The notes: generated from the letters alone by a model not told the origin. 64,000 nucleotides of DNA from Fluctibacter halophilus (GCF_020687825.1 NZ_JAJEWP010000006.1:186001-250000), one strand, 5' to 3'. Shown: positions 45,668 through 56,222, counted from the stretch's first letter. Translations and numbers: made by a program.

Positions 45668-46318
45668 ATGCCTGCACTGGACACCTGGTTGGCTTTCGCC
45701 CTGGCGGCAGCGCTATTGTGCATATCGCCCGGCCCGTCAAATCTGTACATCATGGCCCGCAGTCTGAGTCAGGGCTATCAGGCAGGCACCGCGGCGGCAT
45801 CAGGTATGGCCTTGGGTTCACTGACCTACGTACTGGCCACAGCACTGGGTATCGCGGTGATTTTTACCTATTCCCCACTTGCATACCTGGTCCTGAAACT
45901 GGCCGGTGCCGGATATCTCATATACCTCGGTGTGCAGTATTTTCGCCATGGTCAGGCGCATCACCCGGAAAAGCCCACCGTACGTTGGATGACCCGGCCA
46001 GCCATCTTTCGCCAAAGCATCGTGGTGGAATTGACCAACCCCAAAACCGCCCTGTTTTTTCTGGCATTCCTGCCACAATTTGTCGATCCCGACCAGGGCG
46101 CGGTGATGCTGCAGTTATTCGTACTGGGCATTACCTACACGATTATCGGCCTGCTCAGCGATCTCACCGTTGTCATGCTGTCAGGTACACTGGGGCGCTG
46201 GTTGTCGCAACACCCGCGCTTCAGTCAGTGGCAGGATTACACCTCAGGCGTGATGCTACTGGGGCTAGGCATGTTTATTCTTTACCAGACGGTGTCTGAG
46301 CAACCGGCATCAAACTGA
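45668..46318 (+). CDS. LysE/RhtB-family amino-acid exporter
   Basis: This 216-aa inner-membrane protein has six transmembrane helices and the family signature CISPGPSNLYIMARSLSQG near residue 20, plus NPKTALFFLAFLPQF near 120. Members export amino acids such as threonine, homoserine or lysine; the substrate cannot be predicted. An AAGGAG Shine-Dalgarno supports the start. Its position downstream of putA may be relevant to amino-acid balance, but there is no sign of co-transcription. Confidence 0.88.
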   Translation: MPALDTWLAFALAAALLCISPGPSNLYIMARSLSQGYQAGTAAASGMALGSLTYVLATALGIAVIFTYSPLAYLVLKLAGAGYLIYLGVQYFRHGQAHHPEKPTVRWMTRPAIFRQSIVVELTNPKTALFFLAFLPQFVDPDQGAVMLQLFVLGITYTIIGLLSDLTVVMLSGTLGRWLSQHPRFSQWQDYTSGVMLLGLGMFILYQTVSEQPASN

Positions 46319-46352
46319 GTATTTCAACCACGCACCATTACGGAGAACGGTT

Positions 46353-46862
46353 ATGGCATTGCTGGCCAGATTGCTAAAAGCATTACACTCGGCAAACAGT
46401 CCCTGGCAACTGGCACTGGGTTTCGCCCTGGGCATGCTGTTGGGGTTGACGCCCCTGTGGCGACCACACAATCTGTTGGTGCTGTTGGTGGTATTGGCTA
46501 CCCGCGTCAACCTGTCGATGTTTTTACTCGGCTGGGCGTTGTTTTCGCTGCTGGCAGTGGGTCTCGATCCGGTGTCCGTCGCACTCGGTGAAGGGTTATT
46601 GGCGGCGCCGGCATTGCAAGGACTCTGGGAAGCTCTGTATGCCACCGGCATTGGCCGGCTCAGTCAGTTTAACCATACACTGACCCTCGGCAGTCTGGTG
46701 CTGGGCCTGGTCCTGTTTTTGCCCATCGCAGTGATCAGCAAGGTGTTTATTGTCCGCTACCGTCAACACATGCAACGCTGGGCGGATCGCTTTTTCCTGG
46801 TGCAATGGCTGAAAACCAGTCGCGCTTTCAAACTGTTCCAAACGATGAGGGGCGAATCATGA
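46353..46862 (+). CDS. TIGR03546-family membrane protein
   Basis: This 169-aa protein has about four hydrophobic helices and an amphipathic start (LLARLLKALHSANSPWQLALG). The segment GFALGMLLGLTPLWRPHNLLVLLVV is typical of TIGR03546, and DUF2062-related proteins share this LG..P style. It always occurs with the TIGR03545 protein encoded by the next gene, whose ATG overlaps its stop (ATGA at 46859-46862). The function is unknown. Confidence 0.85.
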   Translation: MALLARLLKALHSANSPWQLALGFALGMLLGLTPLWRPHNLLVLLVVLATRVNLSMFLLGWALFSLLAVGLDPVSVALGEGLLAAPALQGLWEALYATGIGRLSQFNHTLTLGSLVLGLVLFLPIAVISKVFIVRYRQHMQRWADRFFLVQWLKTSRAFKLFQTMRGES

Positions 46863-48616
46863 ACAGCATTTTCCGTTGGCAGGGATTGGTCGGTTTCGGG
46901 GTCTTTATCGCAACCCTCGCAGTGCTGGTGGCACTGTTTCTGGATACCGGGTTACGGCTGGCGCTGGTGTGGGCACTGGAAGACGTTCAGGGTGCGGAAG
47001 TGAACGTAGAGCGGGTCGAACATCAGTGGCAACCTTTCGGTGTCAGCGTGTACAGTCTGGCAATGACCGATCCGGCTAACCCCGACACCAATCAGCTTGA
47101 AGCTCAACGTATCAGTGCCACCCTCAACCCCTGGTCGCTGCTGATGCAAAAACTGGAAGTCGACCAACTCACCATTGACGGTCTGGCCTTGTCGACACCC
47201 CGTCAATCCACCGGCGCCGTATACCGTCCTGTTGAGCAACAAGACACGGTATCAACGTTTGCGCTACCCGAGGGCGCGCCAAAAGACATCGACAGTTTGC
47301 TGGCGGCGTTGCCGCTGCAAACCCCGCAAGCCGCAGATGCCCTGAAGCAGGCTTATCAGCAACAGCAGACGCAGGTTAAAGCAGCGTATGAAAACCTGCC
47401 GGATAAAAGCCGCATCGATGACTACAAACAAAAAATCGATGCACTGAAGCAAGCAGATACAAAAAGCCCTGAAGCCATTTTGGCTGCCAAGCAGCAATTG
47501 GATGACATTAAAAAGGCACTCAAAAAAGACCAACAGGCCATCAACGACTTCAAGCAAACGGTTGCTCAGGCGCGCGAAGCGATCAGTCCCAAACTGGCCG
47601 CACTCAAAGCCGCCCCTGGCAAAGACTATGCCCAAGCCAAAGCCCTGGCTGGCGGTGATGCCGGGGCCATCACCGACCTGACCCGTCACCTGTTTGGGGA
47701 CAAAGCCGCGCAGACCGTTTCTTACCTTTTAGCCGCCACAGACACCCTGGCGCCGATGCTGAACAGCTCTGAACAGCAACAGGAAGCGGCAAGTCGCGCT
47801 GAAGGACGCTGGATCACCTTTGATGATGCCAGCAAAATTCCGGACGTTTGGATCAAGGATGCCAGCGTGTCCGTGATCCTGCTCGACCAGACCCTCAGTA
47901 CGGTGTGGCAGGACATCACCTACCAACATGATCTGATCGGCAAGCCGACCCGCTTTTCGGCCACGGCATCCACATCGCCTCGCTGGCAGGGCATCGATCT
48001 GAAAGGCGACTTCGCCTTCTCCGAAACCGGCCTCAACGGCCAGCAGCAATGGGATATCAAAGGGCTATTGTTGCCTGCCGCCGAATTGCTGAACAGTCCG
48101 CGCCTGACCACCGCCCTTAAAGACGGCTTACTCAACGCCAGCGGCAAACTGTCGATCAGTGGCAACCAACTGGACGGGAACGGCCGCTTCAATCTGCCAC
48201 GGCTGAGTATGCGTGCCGACACGGATAATCAAAAACTGCGGGTAATCGCCGATGCACTGCAGCAGTTAACATCACTGAACGTCGGTTTGAACCTCAGTGG
48301 CGACTACCGCACCCCCGATGTGGCATTCAGTTCGGATCTGGGCCGTCAGCTGGCCAGTGCCATGGTCAGCTCTCTGTCACCTGAGGTAGAACAGAAACTG
48401 AACCAATGGCAATCGGGCTTGTTGAATGACGCCAATGCGCAAAGCGGTGCCACCGAGAGCGGCCTGGGCCAATGGCAGCAATGGCTGAGCAACGGTGATC
48501 AGATGCAGCAACAAGTGGATAAATTGCTCGAAACTCAGCTGGATGGCGCGCTTGACAAGCAGAAAGACAAACTCAAAGACAAGCTCAAAAACCTGCTAGG
48601 TAAAGATGATCCCTGA
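46859..48616 (+). CDS. TIGR03545-family protein (AsmA-like, periplasmic)
   Basis: This 585-aa protein starts at 46859, overlapping the upstream stop; an in-frame extension to 46805 would run through the neighbouring gene and is unlikely. A single N-terminal transmembrane helix (~8-30) is followed by a region reminiscent of AsmA-type proteins (RISATLNPWSLLMQKLEVDQLTIDGLAL). A long Lys/Gln/Ala-rich coiled coil (~170-260) and a second beta-rich part follow, and it ends in a Lys/Asp-rich tail. With TIGR03546 it forms a conserved pair of unknown function, probably in envelope biogenesis. Confidence 0.85.
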   Translation: MNSIFRWQGLVGFGVFIATLAVLVALFLDTGLRLALVWALEDVQGAEVNVERVEHQWQPFGVSVYSLAMTDPANPDTNQLEAQRISATLNPWSLLMQKLEVDQLTIDGLALSTPRQSTGAVYRPVEQQDTVSTFALPEGAPKDIDSLLAALPLQTPQAADALKQAYQQQQTQVKAAYENLPDKSRIDDYKQKIDALKQADTKSPEAILAAKQQLDDIKKALKKDQQAINDFKQTVAQAREAISPKLAALKAAPGKDYAQAKALAGGDAGAITDLTRHLFGDKAAQTVSYLLAATDTLAPMLNSSEQQQEAASRAEGRWITFDDASKIPDVWIKDASVSVILLDQTLSTVWQDITYQHDLIGKPTRFSATASTSPRWQGIDLKGDFAFSETGLNGQQQWDIKGLLLPAAELLNSPRLTTALKDGLLNASGKLSISGNQLDGNGRFNLPRLSMRADTDNQKLRVIADALQQLTSLNVGLNLSGDYRTPDVAFSSDLGRQLASAMVSSLSPEVEQKLNQWQSGLLNDANAQSGATESGLGQWQQWLSNGDQMQQQVDKLLETQLDGALDKQKDKLKDKLKNLLGKDDP

Positions 48617-48694
48617 GTGGGTCAAAGGCAGGCTGGCATTGCACTGCAAAGCTCGGCATAATGCGCTTATGAGTCACAATCAGAGACGTACGAC

Positions 48695-48973
48695 ATGCGC
48701 TGGATAACCGTCGTGTTGCTCACCTTGCTGGTGATGCTGCAGTACCGTCTTTGGTTCGGCAAACATTCGTTCCCCGATTATCTGGCCATGCAAGAGGAAG
48801 TGGCGGCGCAACGCGCACAAAACGCCAACCTGACCCAACGCAATGACTTGTTGAAAGCGGACATTAACGATCTGAAAATTGGCCTGGAAGCCATGGAAGA
48901 GCGTGCGCGCAACGAGTTGGGACTGATCAAAACGGGTGAAACCTTTTACCGAATTTTACCCAACGACCAATAA
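48695..48973 (+). CDS. ftsB: Cell division protein FtsB
   Basis: This 92-aa bitopic protein has an N-terminal transmembrane helix (WITVVLLTLLVMLQYRLWFG) and a periplasmic coiled coil (VAAQRAQNANLTQRNDLLKADINDLK). The conserved ARNELGLIKTGETFYRI motif that contacts FtsL and FtsQ is intact. It heads the conserved block ftsB-ispD-ispF-truD-surE-pcm. Confidence 0.95.
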   Translation: MRWITVVLLTLLVMLQYRLWFGKHSFPDYLAMQEEVAAQRAQNANLTQRNDLLKADINDLKIGLEAMEERARNELGLIKTGETFYRILPNDQ

Positions 48974-48981
48974 CCAAACCG

Positions 48982-49680
48982 ATGACCATCACGTCTGATT
49001 TCCCTGTCGTGGTACCCGCCGCAGGGGTTGGCAAGCGCATGGGCGCAGACCGCCCCAAGCAGTACCTTCTCATTCACGGTAAAACCGTTCTGGAACATAC
49101 CTTGCTCCTGTTGCTGGCCCATCCCCGCATTCGCTATGTGGTGGTGGCGATTGACCCACAAGACCCGTATTTTGATGCACTGGACATCGCCGATCATCCC
49201 GACATCAAGCGTGTCGACGGCGGCAAAGAGCGCGCCGACTCGGTCCTTGCAGGGCTGCAACTGATTGCCGATCAGGATTGGGTACTGGTACATGATGCGG
49301 CCCGCCCCTGTGTGCGTCACGACGATATTGATGCCCTGCTGGCGCTGGCCGATCAACATAACGGCGGCGGTATACTGGCCACGCCGGTGCGCGATACCAT
49401 GAAGCGCGCCAGCGAGCAGTTTCCGGACAGGGTTGATCATACCGCGCCTCGGGAACACCTGTGGCATGCGCAGACACCGCAGTTTTTCCCCGCAGGCCAA
49501 CTGCGTCAGGCCTTGGAGCAGGGAATGGCGAAAGGATTACCCATCACCGATGAAGCCTCAGCCATGGAAGCCGCGGGATATCCGGTGCAACTGGTCGAAG
49601 GCAGCGAACAGAACCTCAAGATCACACGACCAGATGATCTGGCGTTGGCAGAATACTATTTATCCAGGAGGACAACCTGA
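48982..49680 (+). CDS. ispD: 2-C-methyl-D-erythritol 4-phosphate cytidylyltransferase
   Basis: This 232-aa enzyme is the third step of the MEP isoprenoid pathway. The nucleotide-binding motif [19 protein letters not shown] and the [11 protein letters not shown] segment are complete. Its TGA overlaps the ispF ATG by one base (TGATG, 49678-49682), so the consecutive MEP enzymes are translationally coupled. Confidence 0.96.
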   Translation: MTITSDFPVVVPAAGVGKRMGADRPKQYLLIHGKTVLEHTLLLLLAHPRIRYVVVAIDPQDPYFDALDIADHPDIKRVDGGKERADSVLAGLQLIADQDWVLVHDAARPCVRHDDIDALLALADQHNGGGILATPVRDTMKRASEQFPDRVDHTAPREHLWHAQTPQFFPAGQLRQALEQGMAKGLPITDEASAMEAAGYPVQLVEGSEQNLKITRPDDLALAEYYLSRRTT

Positions 49681-50156
49681 TGCGGATCGGTCACGGCTTC
49701 GACGTACACAAATTTGGTGGTGAAGGCCCTATCGTCATTGGCGGCGTCACCATCCCTTACTCTCAGGGGCTGCTGGCCCACTCGGATGGCGATGTCGCAC
49801 TGCACGCCTTGTGTGATGCGCTGCTTGGCGCAATGGGCCTGGGTGACATCGGGCGGCATTTCCCGGATACCGATCCGGCCTTTGCCGGTGCCGACAGTCG
49901 CGACTTACTGCGTCAGGTTATCTCGCAAGTTCACCAAAGAGGTTACCAGGTGGGCAATCTGGATCTGACCATCGTAGCCCAGGCCCCTAAAATGGCACCT
50001 CATATCGACGCGATGTGCCAACACATTGCGACGGATGTAGGTGTGGATGTCTCGCAGGTCAACGTTAAGGCCACGACCACTGAAAAGCTTGGTTACACCG
50101 GGCGCAAGGAAGGCATCGCCTGCCATGCTGTGGTGTTACTGGTGGCTGACAAATGA
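49680..50156 (+). CDS. ispF: 2-C-methyl-D-erythritol 2,4-cyclodiphosphate synthase
   Basis: This 158-aa enzyme forms the cyclodiphosphate of the MEP pathway. Metal-binding residues lie in [11 protein letters not shown] (Asp, His), and the [22 protein letters not shown] and [16 protein letters not shown] motifs are intact. Its stop overlaps the truD start (ATGA, 50153-50156). Confidence 0.96.
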   Translation: MRIGHGFDVHKFGGEGPIVIGGVTIPYSQGLLAHSDGDVALHALCDALLGAMGLGDIGRHFPDTDPAFAGADSRDLLRQVISQVHQRGYQVGNLDLTIVAQAPKMAPHIDAMCQHIATDVGVDVSQVNVKATTTEKLGYTGRKEGIACHAVVLLVADK

Positions 50157-51229
50157 CCGTGACACTGAGCACAGAGCATTGGCATTACCTGCACGGATGC
50201 CCTTCTGCCACCGGTACCCTTAAAGCAGCGCCGGAAGATTTTCAGGTCGAAGAAATCCTCGGGTTCAGTCCCAGCGGGGAAGGCGAGCATGTGTTTTTAT
50301 GGACCGAGAAACGCGGTCTCAACACAGCCTATGTGGCAGAGCAGCTTGCAGCCTACCTGAACCTGCCGCTGCGGGCAGTGACTTACGCCGGACGTAAGGA
50401 CAAGCATGCCCTTACCCGCCAATGGTTTGGTTTGCACATGCCCGGTCAGGAGATGCCGGACCTCAGTGGTTTGAACGTGCCGGGATTTCGCGTTCTGAGC
50501 CAACATCGACACAACAAAAAGTTGCGCACCGGCGTTCTCAAAGGCAATCAATTCACCCTGCAGGTCAGAGACATCGATGACAGGACAGCCGTGGAGCACC
50601 GTTTGCGCGCCATCGCCGACAGTGGTGTGCCCAATTACTATGGTCAGCAACGGTTTGGCGATAGTCGTCACCACGCCAACGGCGGTAACCTTAACCTGGG
50701 CGAGCGACTGATCGCCGGTGAAGCCATTCGCAATCGCAACAAACGCAACCTGGCCATCTCGGCTTTGCGCAGTTGGTTGTTTAACCAGGTCGTAAGCTGT
50801 CGTCTTGCCCGCCAAGATCAACCCGCGCCACTGGCCGGTGATGTGTTTTTACTGGCTGGCAGTAACAGTTTTTTCGTTGCGCAAGGTGTGGATGCACAAA
50901 TACTGCAACGTCTCGAACAACGTGATATTTTACTGTCTGCACCACTGTGGGGGAAAGGCCCGTTGGCCAGCCAGCACGGCGCCCTGGCCCTGGAACAGGC
51001 AGCCTTGGCTGATCACCAGCCGGTGTGCGCGTTTCTGGCCTCGCTCGGGCTGGATCAGGAGCGGCGCACATTGATGCTCTACCCTAAAGAATTGCAGTGG
51101 CATTGGCCCGATGACAAGACCCTCAGTATCACCTTTTCGTTGCCCAGTGGCTGTTTTGCCACCGCAGTGATCCGGGAGGTCTGCCAACTCACCAAACAGG
51201 AGGACAAACATGAAGCTATTGCTGAGTAA
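50153..51229 (+). CDS. truD: tRNA pseudouridine(13) synthase TruD
   Basis: This 358-aa enzyme has catalytic Asp within [15 protein letters not shown] (~residue 81) and the TruD-specific motif [11 protein letters not shown]. The 3' end contains the surE ribosome-binding site and overlaps the surE start by 20 bp. It is slightly longer than E. coli TruD (349 aa) but otherwise regular. Confidence 0.95.
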   Translation: MTVTLSTEHWHYLHGCPSATGTLKAAPEDFQVEEILGFSPSGEGEHVFLWTEKRGLNTAYVAEQLAAYLNLPLRAVTYAGRKDKHALTRQWFGLHMPGQEMPDLSGLNVPGFRVLSQHRHNKKLRTGVLKGNQFTLQVRDIDDRTAVEHRLRAIADSGVPNYYGQQRFGDSRHHANGGNLNLGERLIAGEAIRNRNKRNLAISALRSWLFNQVVSCRLARQDQPAPLAGDVFLLAGSNSFFVAQGVDAQILQRLEQRDILLSAPLWGKGPLASQHGALALEQAALADHQPVCAFLASLGLDQERRTLMLYPKELQWHWPDDKTLSITFSLPSGCFATAVIREVCQLTKQEDKHEAIAE

Positions 51230-51968
51230 CGATGATGGCGTGTTTGCTGAAGGTTTGGCCGTTCTGCATCAACACCTCAGCCAGCGTCACGATACCACGG
51301 TGATCGCACCGGACAGAAACTGTAGCGGCGCCAGCAATGCGCTGTCACTTCATCAGCCGCTGCGGATCCAGAAAATGAAAAACGGCTTTTATGCGGTCAA
51401 CGGAACCCCGTCCGATTGCGTGCACCTGGGGCTCAACCGGTTTATGCAGGAAGAACCCCAATTGGTGGTATCGGGGATTAATCATGGCGCCAATCTCGGT
51501 GATGACGTGATTTATTCAGGTACTGTGGCGGCAGCAACAGAAGGGCGCTATATGGGCCTGCCGGCCATCGCCGTGTCGTTAACCAACTACAAAGGCGGCC
51601 ATTTTGATACCGCGGCCAAGGTCGTGCTGGATATCCTTGAACGGCTCGAAAATCACCCGTTGGCGCCCGACCAGATCCTCAATATCAACGTGCCCGATGT
51701 CCCCTATGAAGAACTGGCCGGTATCGAAGTGACTCGCCAGGGACGTCGTCACCGTGCAGAATCGATGGTGAAAGACACCGACCCTTATGGGCGTGATATT
51801 TATTGGTACGGGCCAGTGGGCAGCGAGCAGGATGCCGGACCCGGCACCGACTTTTATGCCATATCCCGGGGCTATTGTTCAGTCACCCCCCTGAGCGTCG
51901 ACATGACGGCCTATCAGAGCCTGGATGAGATGCAAAGCTGGCTGGAAAAAAAACATAACAATGACTGA
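51210..51968 (+). CDS. surE: 5'/3'-nucleotidase SurE
   Basis: This 252-aa metal-dependent survival phosphatase has the N-terminal Asp-Asp motif [13 protein letters not shown], followed by [13 protein letters not shown] and [23 protein letters not shown], the complete SurE signature. An AGGAGG ribosome-binding site lies inside the end of truD. The pcm gene follows, as in most gammaproteobacteria. Confidence 0.96.
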   Translation: MKLLLSNDDGVFAEGLAVLHQHLSQRHDTTVIAPDRNCSGASNALSLHQPLRIQKMKNGFYAVNGTPSDCVHLGLNRFMQEEPQLVVSGINHGANLGDDVIYSGTVAAATEGRYMGLPAIAVSLTNYKGGHFDTAAKVVLDILERLENHPLAPDQILNINVPDVPYEELAGIEVTRQGRRHRAESMVKDTDPYGRDIYWYGPVGSEQDAGPGTDFYAISRGYCSVTPLSVDMTAYQSLDEMQSWLEKKHNND

Positions 51969-52016
51969 AACACAGTCAGACAACGGAACCATAAAGACTG
52001 ACGGAATGCTGTAACT

Positions 52017-52655
52017 ATGATCCAATCATCCCGCAAGGGCGACACCCTCGCCCGCTTATTACAACAAGAGGGGATCAGCGATCCCCGGGTGCTGTCCGCC
52101 ATTGCAGCTACACCCCGTGAGCTCTTTCTGCCCGACGCATTGCGTCACAAGGCATACCAGAATACCGCGTTGCCGATTGGTCAGGGCCAGACCATTTCGC
52201 AGCCCTACATCGTGGCCAGAATGACCGAGCTGTTGCTGACCAGCCTGTCGCCCCAAAGCACAGTGTTGGAAATCGGCACCGGTTCGGGTTATCAGACTGC
52301 GATCCTGGCCCAGGTGTTCTCGCATGTGTATTCGGTTGAACGGATTAAATCACTGCAATTCCAGGCAAAACGCCGCATGAACCAGCTTGATCTGCACAAT
52401 GTTTCCATGAAGCACGGCGATGGCTGGCAGGGCTGGCCGAGCAAGGGACCCTTCGACGGCATTATCGTCACCGCGGCCGCCAGTCACCTGCCCACGGCGC
52501 TGATCGAGCAGCTCACAGAACAGGGTAAATTAGTGATCCCGGTAGGCAGTGCCGAGCAACATCTGCAATGTATTCACCGTACCGACGAGGGTTTCGACAC
52601 AGAAGTCGTCGAATCGGTGCGATTTGTCCCCCTGATCGCCGGCGATATCATCTGA
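52017..52655 (+). CDS. pcm: Protein-L-isoaspartate O-methyltransferase
   Basis: This 212-aa enzyme repairs isoaspartyl residues in aged proteins. The SAM-binding motif is [17 protein letters not shown], with the substrate region [15 protein letters not shown] and the post-II motif [14 protein letters not shown]. It lies between surE and the DUF368 gene in the stationary-phase block. Confidence 0.96.
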   Translation: MIQSSRKGDTLARLLQQEGISDPRVLSAIAATPRELFLPDALRHKAYQNTALPIGQGQTISQPYIVARMTELLLTSLSPQSTVLEIGTGSGYQTAILAQVFSHVYSVERIKSLQFQAKRRMNQLDLHNVSMKHGDGWQGWPSKGPFDGIIVTAAASHLPTALIEQLTEQGKLVIPVGSAEQHLQCIHRTDEGFDTEVVESVRFVPLIAGDII

Positions 52656-52673
52656 TCACAACAGGAACCCAGC

Positions 52674-53642
52674 ATGGACAATCTTCATAAAGCGCCGGCC
52701 AGGCAATGGAAAGACTACCTGCCTATCAGCCTCAAGGGCATGATGATGGGTGCTGCCGATGCAGTACCCGGCGTTTCCGGCGGCACGATTGCCCTGATGA
52801 CCGGGGTGTACGAAGAACTGATCCATGCCCTCCGGCAGTTTGGTCCACATACCCTGATGCTGCTGTTCAAGCAAGGCATCAAGCCGGCCTGGCAACAGGT
52901 TCACGGCAGCTTCCTGCTGGCCCTGTTTGGTGGTGTACTGCTGAGCCTGTTGACCATTGCCAATGCGGTGCTGCACTGGATGGACACCGTACCCGAACGT
53001 CTGTGGGGCTTCTTCTTCGGCCTGGTCCTGGCAACGGTGTTTTCGGTGGCGCGACATGTGCAACAATGGCACCTGCGTTCAATCGTGGCGTTTGTGGTCG
53101 GCACCGCAGCGGCCTATGCCATTACCACGTTAACCCCCGGCCAGCTCGTGGCAACACCGCTGACGGTTTTTGTGGCTGGCATGATTGCCGTGTGTGCCAT
53201 GATCCTGCCGGGTATTTCCGGCAGTTTCATGCTGTTGCTGATGGGCATGTATACCGCCATGCTAAGTGCCATCAAAGAATTTCAAATCGTTACGCTGGCC
53301 ATTTTCGCCAGTGGCTGCGTCATTGGTCTGCTGAGCTTTTCCCATTTACTCAGTTGGATGTTCGACCGCTTCAAGAACATGACCCTGGCGTTGATGTGTG
53401 GTTTCCTGCTCGGCTCATTGAACAAAGTATGGCCGTGGAAACACACCCTGGAAACGATGTTAAACCGTCACGGCGAACAGGTTCCGGTGGTGCAGGAAAA
53501 CGTATTCCCGGCCCAGTATTCGGTCTTGACGGGTCGCCCGGACGAGTTGTGGATTGTATTGGCCATGATGGTCCTGGGTGCACTGATCGTCGCCTGGATG
53601 GATCACTGGGGACGTAAACAGGGCGTTGACCCGCAAGGTTGA
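52674..53642 (+). CDS. DUF368 (polyprenyl-phosphate transporter-like) membrane protein
   Basis: This 322-aa protein has about eight transmembrane helices. The DUF368 signature is MMMGAADAVPGVSGGTIALM near residue 25, repeated in the second half as ICAMILPGISGSFMLLLMG-like (~165-185). Members of this family have been linked to undecaprenyl-phosphate recycling; that role is carried over from the family. It lies between pcm and nlpD, and its stop is a few bases before the nlpD start. Confidence 0.87.
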   Translation: MDNLHKAPARQWKDYLPISLKGMMMGAADAVPGVSGGTIALMTGVYEELIHALRQFGPHTLMLLFKQGIKPAWQQVHGSFLLALFGGVLLSLLTIANAVLHWMDTVPERLWGFFFGLVLATVFSVARHVQQWHLRSIVAFVVGTAAAYAITTLTPGQLVATPLTVFVAGMIAVCAMILPGISGSFMLLLMGMYTAMLSAIKEFQIVTLAIFASGCVIGLLSFSHLLSWMFDRFKNMTLALMCGFLLGSLNKVWPWKHTLETMLNRHGEQVPVVQENVFPAQYSVLTGRPDELWIVLAMMVLGALIVAWMDHWGRKQGVDPQG

Positions 53643-53647
53643 GCCAG

Positions 53648-54478
53648 ATGAGCAGGATAGCGCACTGGACCATCGCAACCACCACGGCACTGAGCATCAT
53701 TGTCATCGGTGGCTGTGCCCAGCGCACGACCCCGGCACCGGTGATTGAACTCTATCAGGGCAAAGACTACCGCGACTTTGAGGCCGATAGCTGGACACAG
53801 AAAACCTATCAGGTCAAAAAAGGCGACACATTGTTTGCCATCGCCTGGCAAACCGGAAATGACTACCGCGATCTGGCCCGCTGGAATAACATCCCAAAGC
53901 CTTATCACATCTACCCTGGGCAACAATTAACGGTACGAAAAAACGCCAATGCGGCGCCCTCTGCCACTGCGAAAAACACTGGTCAGACCTCAAAAATAAA
54001 TGCAAATCAGGCAGTTGACCGCCCTCAGAAGCAGGCGTATGGTGATGAAAAAAGCAGCACAAAAACCACGGCTGATTCAAACGCCGCAAGTGATTTTCCA
54101 TCACGGGTTTCGCGCTGGCAATGGCCTGCGAATGGCGCGCTTCTGAACCGTTTTTCGTTACAGGAGCAAGGCAACAAAGGCATAGATATCAGCGGTAAAT
54201 CAGGCGATCCAATCGTCGCTGCTGCAGATGGCAAGGTGGTGTACACCGGTAATGCGTTACGGGGTTACGGTAACCTGGTCATCATTAAACACAGTGAAAC
54301 CTTTTTAAGTGCCTATGCGCACAATAAGGACATCAAGGTTTCCGAACAGCAATGGGTTAAAGCGGGGCAAGTGATTGCCTCCATGGGCAGGAGCGGGACC
54401 GAGTCGGTTAAGCTTCATTTTGAAGTAAGGTATAAGGGCAAGTCTGTTGACCCTTTGCGTTACCTGCCACGCCAATAA
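53648..54478 (+). CDS. nlpD: NlpD-type lipoprotein (LysM and degenerate LytM)
   Basis: The product is 276 aa from the ATG at 53648 (a TTG at 53639 would add three residues). The lipobox IGGC lipidates Cys23, a LysM domain (~60-105) is at YQVKKGDTLFAIAWQTGNDY, and a LytM/M23 domain (~165-275) follows. The usual metal ligand His of H-x3-D is replaced by Asn (NKGID), so it should be catalytically dead and act as an amidase activator, as NlpD does for AmiC. The rpoS gene follows 72 bp downstream; in relatives the main rpoS promoter lies within nlpD. Confidence 0.92.
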   Translation: MSRIAHWTIATTTALSIIVIGGCAQRTTPAPVIELYQGKDYRDFEADSWTQKTYQVKKGDTLFAIAWQTGNDYRDLARWNNIPKPYHIYPGQQLTVRKNANAAPSATAKNTGQTSKINANQAVDRPQKQAYGDEKSSTKTTADSNAASDFPSRVSRWQWPANGALLNRFSLQEQGNKGIDISGKSGDPIVAAADGKVVYTGNALRGYGNLVIIKHSETFLSAYAHNKDIKVSEQQWVKAGQVIASMGRSGTESVKLHFEVRYKGKSVDPLRYLPRQ

Positions 54479-54550
54479 CAATAAATAATAATTATAAGTA
54501 AAGGGGAGTTTTAAAGATAAAACACTGAAAACCTTGCAGGAGATGTGGTC

Positions 54551-55534
54551 ATGGGTGATACCAAAGCCGTAGTGGTAGAAAAAGCTGCCGCCAAAGACCT
54601 TAACAAAGACATCGACAAAGAACTCGAAGAGATCGAAGCCGATGATACTGACCCTATGGAAGAAATTCTGGCCGGTCAGGAAGAAATCCAGAAAAACCTC
54701 GACGCTACTCAACTCTATCTCGGTGAAATCGGTTACTCGCCGTTATTATCCGCCGAAGAAGAAGTCTACTTTGCCCGCCGGGCGCTGAAAGGCTGTGAAG
54801 CCTCACGTAAACGCATGATTGTCAGTAACCTCCGACTGGTGGTTAAGATTGCCCGACGCTACAACAACCGTGGACTGGCATTACTTGACCTGATTGAAGA
54901 AGGTAACCTTGGCTTGATCCGGGCGGTGGAAAAGTTTGATCCGGAACGAGGATTCCGCTTCTCAACCTACGCCACCTGGTGGATCCGCCAAACCATCGAA
55001 CGGGCGATCATGAACCAGACGCGCACCATACGCTTGCCGATCCATGTGGTCAAAGAGCTGAATGTGTACTTGCGCGCCGCGCGGGAACTGGCGCAGAAGC
55101 TAGATCATGAGCCAACCGCCGAAGAAATTGCCAGTGCTTTAGATAAGCCGGTCGAGGATGTCAGCAAGATGTTGCGCCTTAACGAGCGTATCACCTCGGT
55201 AGATACCCCCATCGGTAGCGATAACGACAAAGCATTGCTGGACATCATCGCCGACGAAAAAGGCCATGGCCCCGAAGAAGAACTGCAAGATAAAGACATT
55301 AAGTCCAGTATTGTACGCTGGCTGCAGGAACTGAACCCGAAACAGCGGGAAGTACTGGCACGCCGGTTTGGTCTGATGGGCTACGAACCGTCGACGCTGG
55401 AAGATGTTGGTGCCGAAATTGGCCTCACCCGTGAGCGGGTGCGCCAAATCCAGGTCGAAGCACTGCGTCGCCTGCGCGACATGCTTGGCCATCAGGGACT
55501 CAATCTGGAAGCCTTGTTTAATCAGGCCCTGTAA
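54551..55534 (+). CDS. rpoS: RNA polymerase sigma factor RpoS
   Basis: This 327-aa stationary-phase and stress sigma factor has region 1.2-2.4 at ~50-165 ([46 protein letters not shown]). Regions 3 and 4 extend to the end ([21 protein letters not shown]), with the RpoS-specific N-terminus [14 protein letters not shown]. The ATG at 54551 lies eight bases after GGAG; an in-frame GTG six bases upstream is less well placed. mutS, often next in relatives, is absent here. Confidence 0.96.
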   Translation: MGDTKAVVVEKAAAKDLNKDIDKELEEIEADDTDPMEEILAGQEEIQKNLDATQLYLGEIGYSPLLSAEEEVYFARRALKGCEASRKRMIVSNLRLVVKIARRYNNRGLALLDLIEEGNLGLIRAVEKFDPERGFRFSTYATWWIRQTIERAIMNQTRTIRLPIHVVKELNVYLRAARELAQKLDHEPTAEEIASALDKPVEDVSKMLRLNERITSVDTPIGSDNDKALLDIIADEKGHGPEEELQDKDIKSSIVRWLQELNPKQREVLARRFGLMGYEPSTLEDVGAEIGLTRERVRQIQVEALRRLRDMLGHQGLNLEALFNQAL

Positions 55535-55548
55535 ATCTCCTGAACAAT

Positions 55549-55575
55549 AAAAAAGCCTCGAACGAGGCTTTTTTT
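55549..55575. terminator. Bidirectional terminator between rpoS and tpx
   Basis: The perfect 11-bp stem AAAAAGCCTCG/CGAGGCTTTTT with a 2-nt centre has T-runs on both strands. It separates two convergent genes and can serve both. Confidence 0.92.
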
Positions 55576-55593
55576 GTGTCTGATGTAACCGCG

Positions 55594-56097
55594 CTAGTCC
55601 TTATCGAGTGCAGCCAACGCCTGGTCATAATCGGGCTCGTCAGCGGTTTCAGCAACCTGCTCGTTGTACAGCACCACGCCCTGACGATCGATCACCACCA
55701 CCGACCGTGACAACAAACCTTTCAGTGGCCCGGTGGTAAACGTCACCCCGTAATCTTTACCAAAACTGCTGCGAAAGGTGGAGCCGGTCAGCACATTGTC
55801 AATGCCCTCGGCACCACAAAACCGCGCTGCGGCAAACGGCAAATCTGCCGACACACACACAACGGTGGTGTTTTCCAGACCGGCAGCCTTCTGATTAAAA
55901 GCGCGCACAGAGGCAGCACAGGTCCCCGTATCCACCGATGGGAAGATGTTCAGTATGATATGCCGTCCGGACAAATCCTCCATTGTCAGCTCGCTTAAAT
56001 CCCCCTTTACCAATGTGAATTCCGGTGCCTTGCTACCCACCGCAGGCAATGCCCCTTCGGTATCCACCGGGTTCCCTTGTAATGTAACGCGTGCCAT
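55594..56097 (-). CDS. tpx: Thiol peroxidase Tpx
   Basis: This 167-aa atypical 2-Cys peroxiredoxin reduces hydrogen and alkyl peroxides with thioredoxin. The peroxidatic Cys60 lies in FPSVDTGTCAASVRAFN and the resolving Cys94 in AAARFCGAEG, as in E. coli Tpx. A near-perfect Shine-Dalgarno (GGAGGT) supports the start. Confidence 0.95.
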   Translation of the reverse strand: MARVTLQGNPVDTEGALPAVGSKAPEFTLVKGDLSELTMEDLSGRHIILNIFPSVDTGTCAASVRAFNQKAAGLENTTVVCVSADLPFAAARFCGAEGIDNVLTGSTFRSSFGKDYGVTFTTGPLKGLLSRSVVVIDRQGVVLYNEQVAETADEPDYDQALAALDKD

Positions 56098-56222
56098 GTA
56101 GACCTCCTTGATGATTAGATGAGGTCTCAGTGTAGTTCACCTGCCCTCCCTTTGCAGGCTACCTTGTGGATGGCGATGACTGTACACAGACCCTCAACCT
56201 GGGCTACAGTCACTACATATCC

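Noticed and set aside
52706-53617. A 303-codon open frame overlapping the DUF368 gene in another frame
   Set aside because: Its product is Arg/His/Cys/Pro-rich and without domains, typical of a shifted reading of a real gene, while the DUF368 frame has the full family signature.
53648-54478. An active M23 peptidoglycan endopeptidase
   Set aside because: The first metal-ligand His of the H-x3-D motif is Asn, and the gene sits in the nlpD position before rpoS, so an amidase-activator role fits better.
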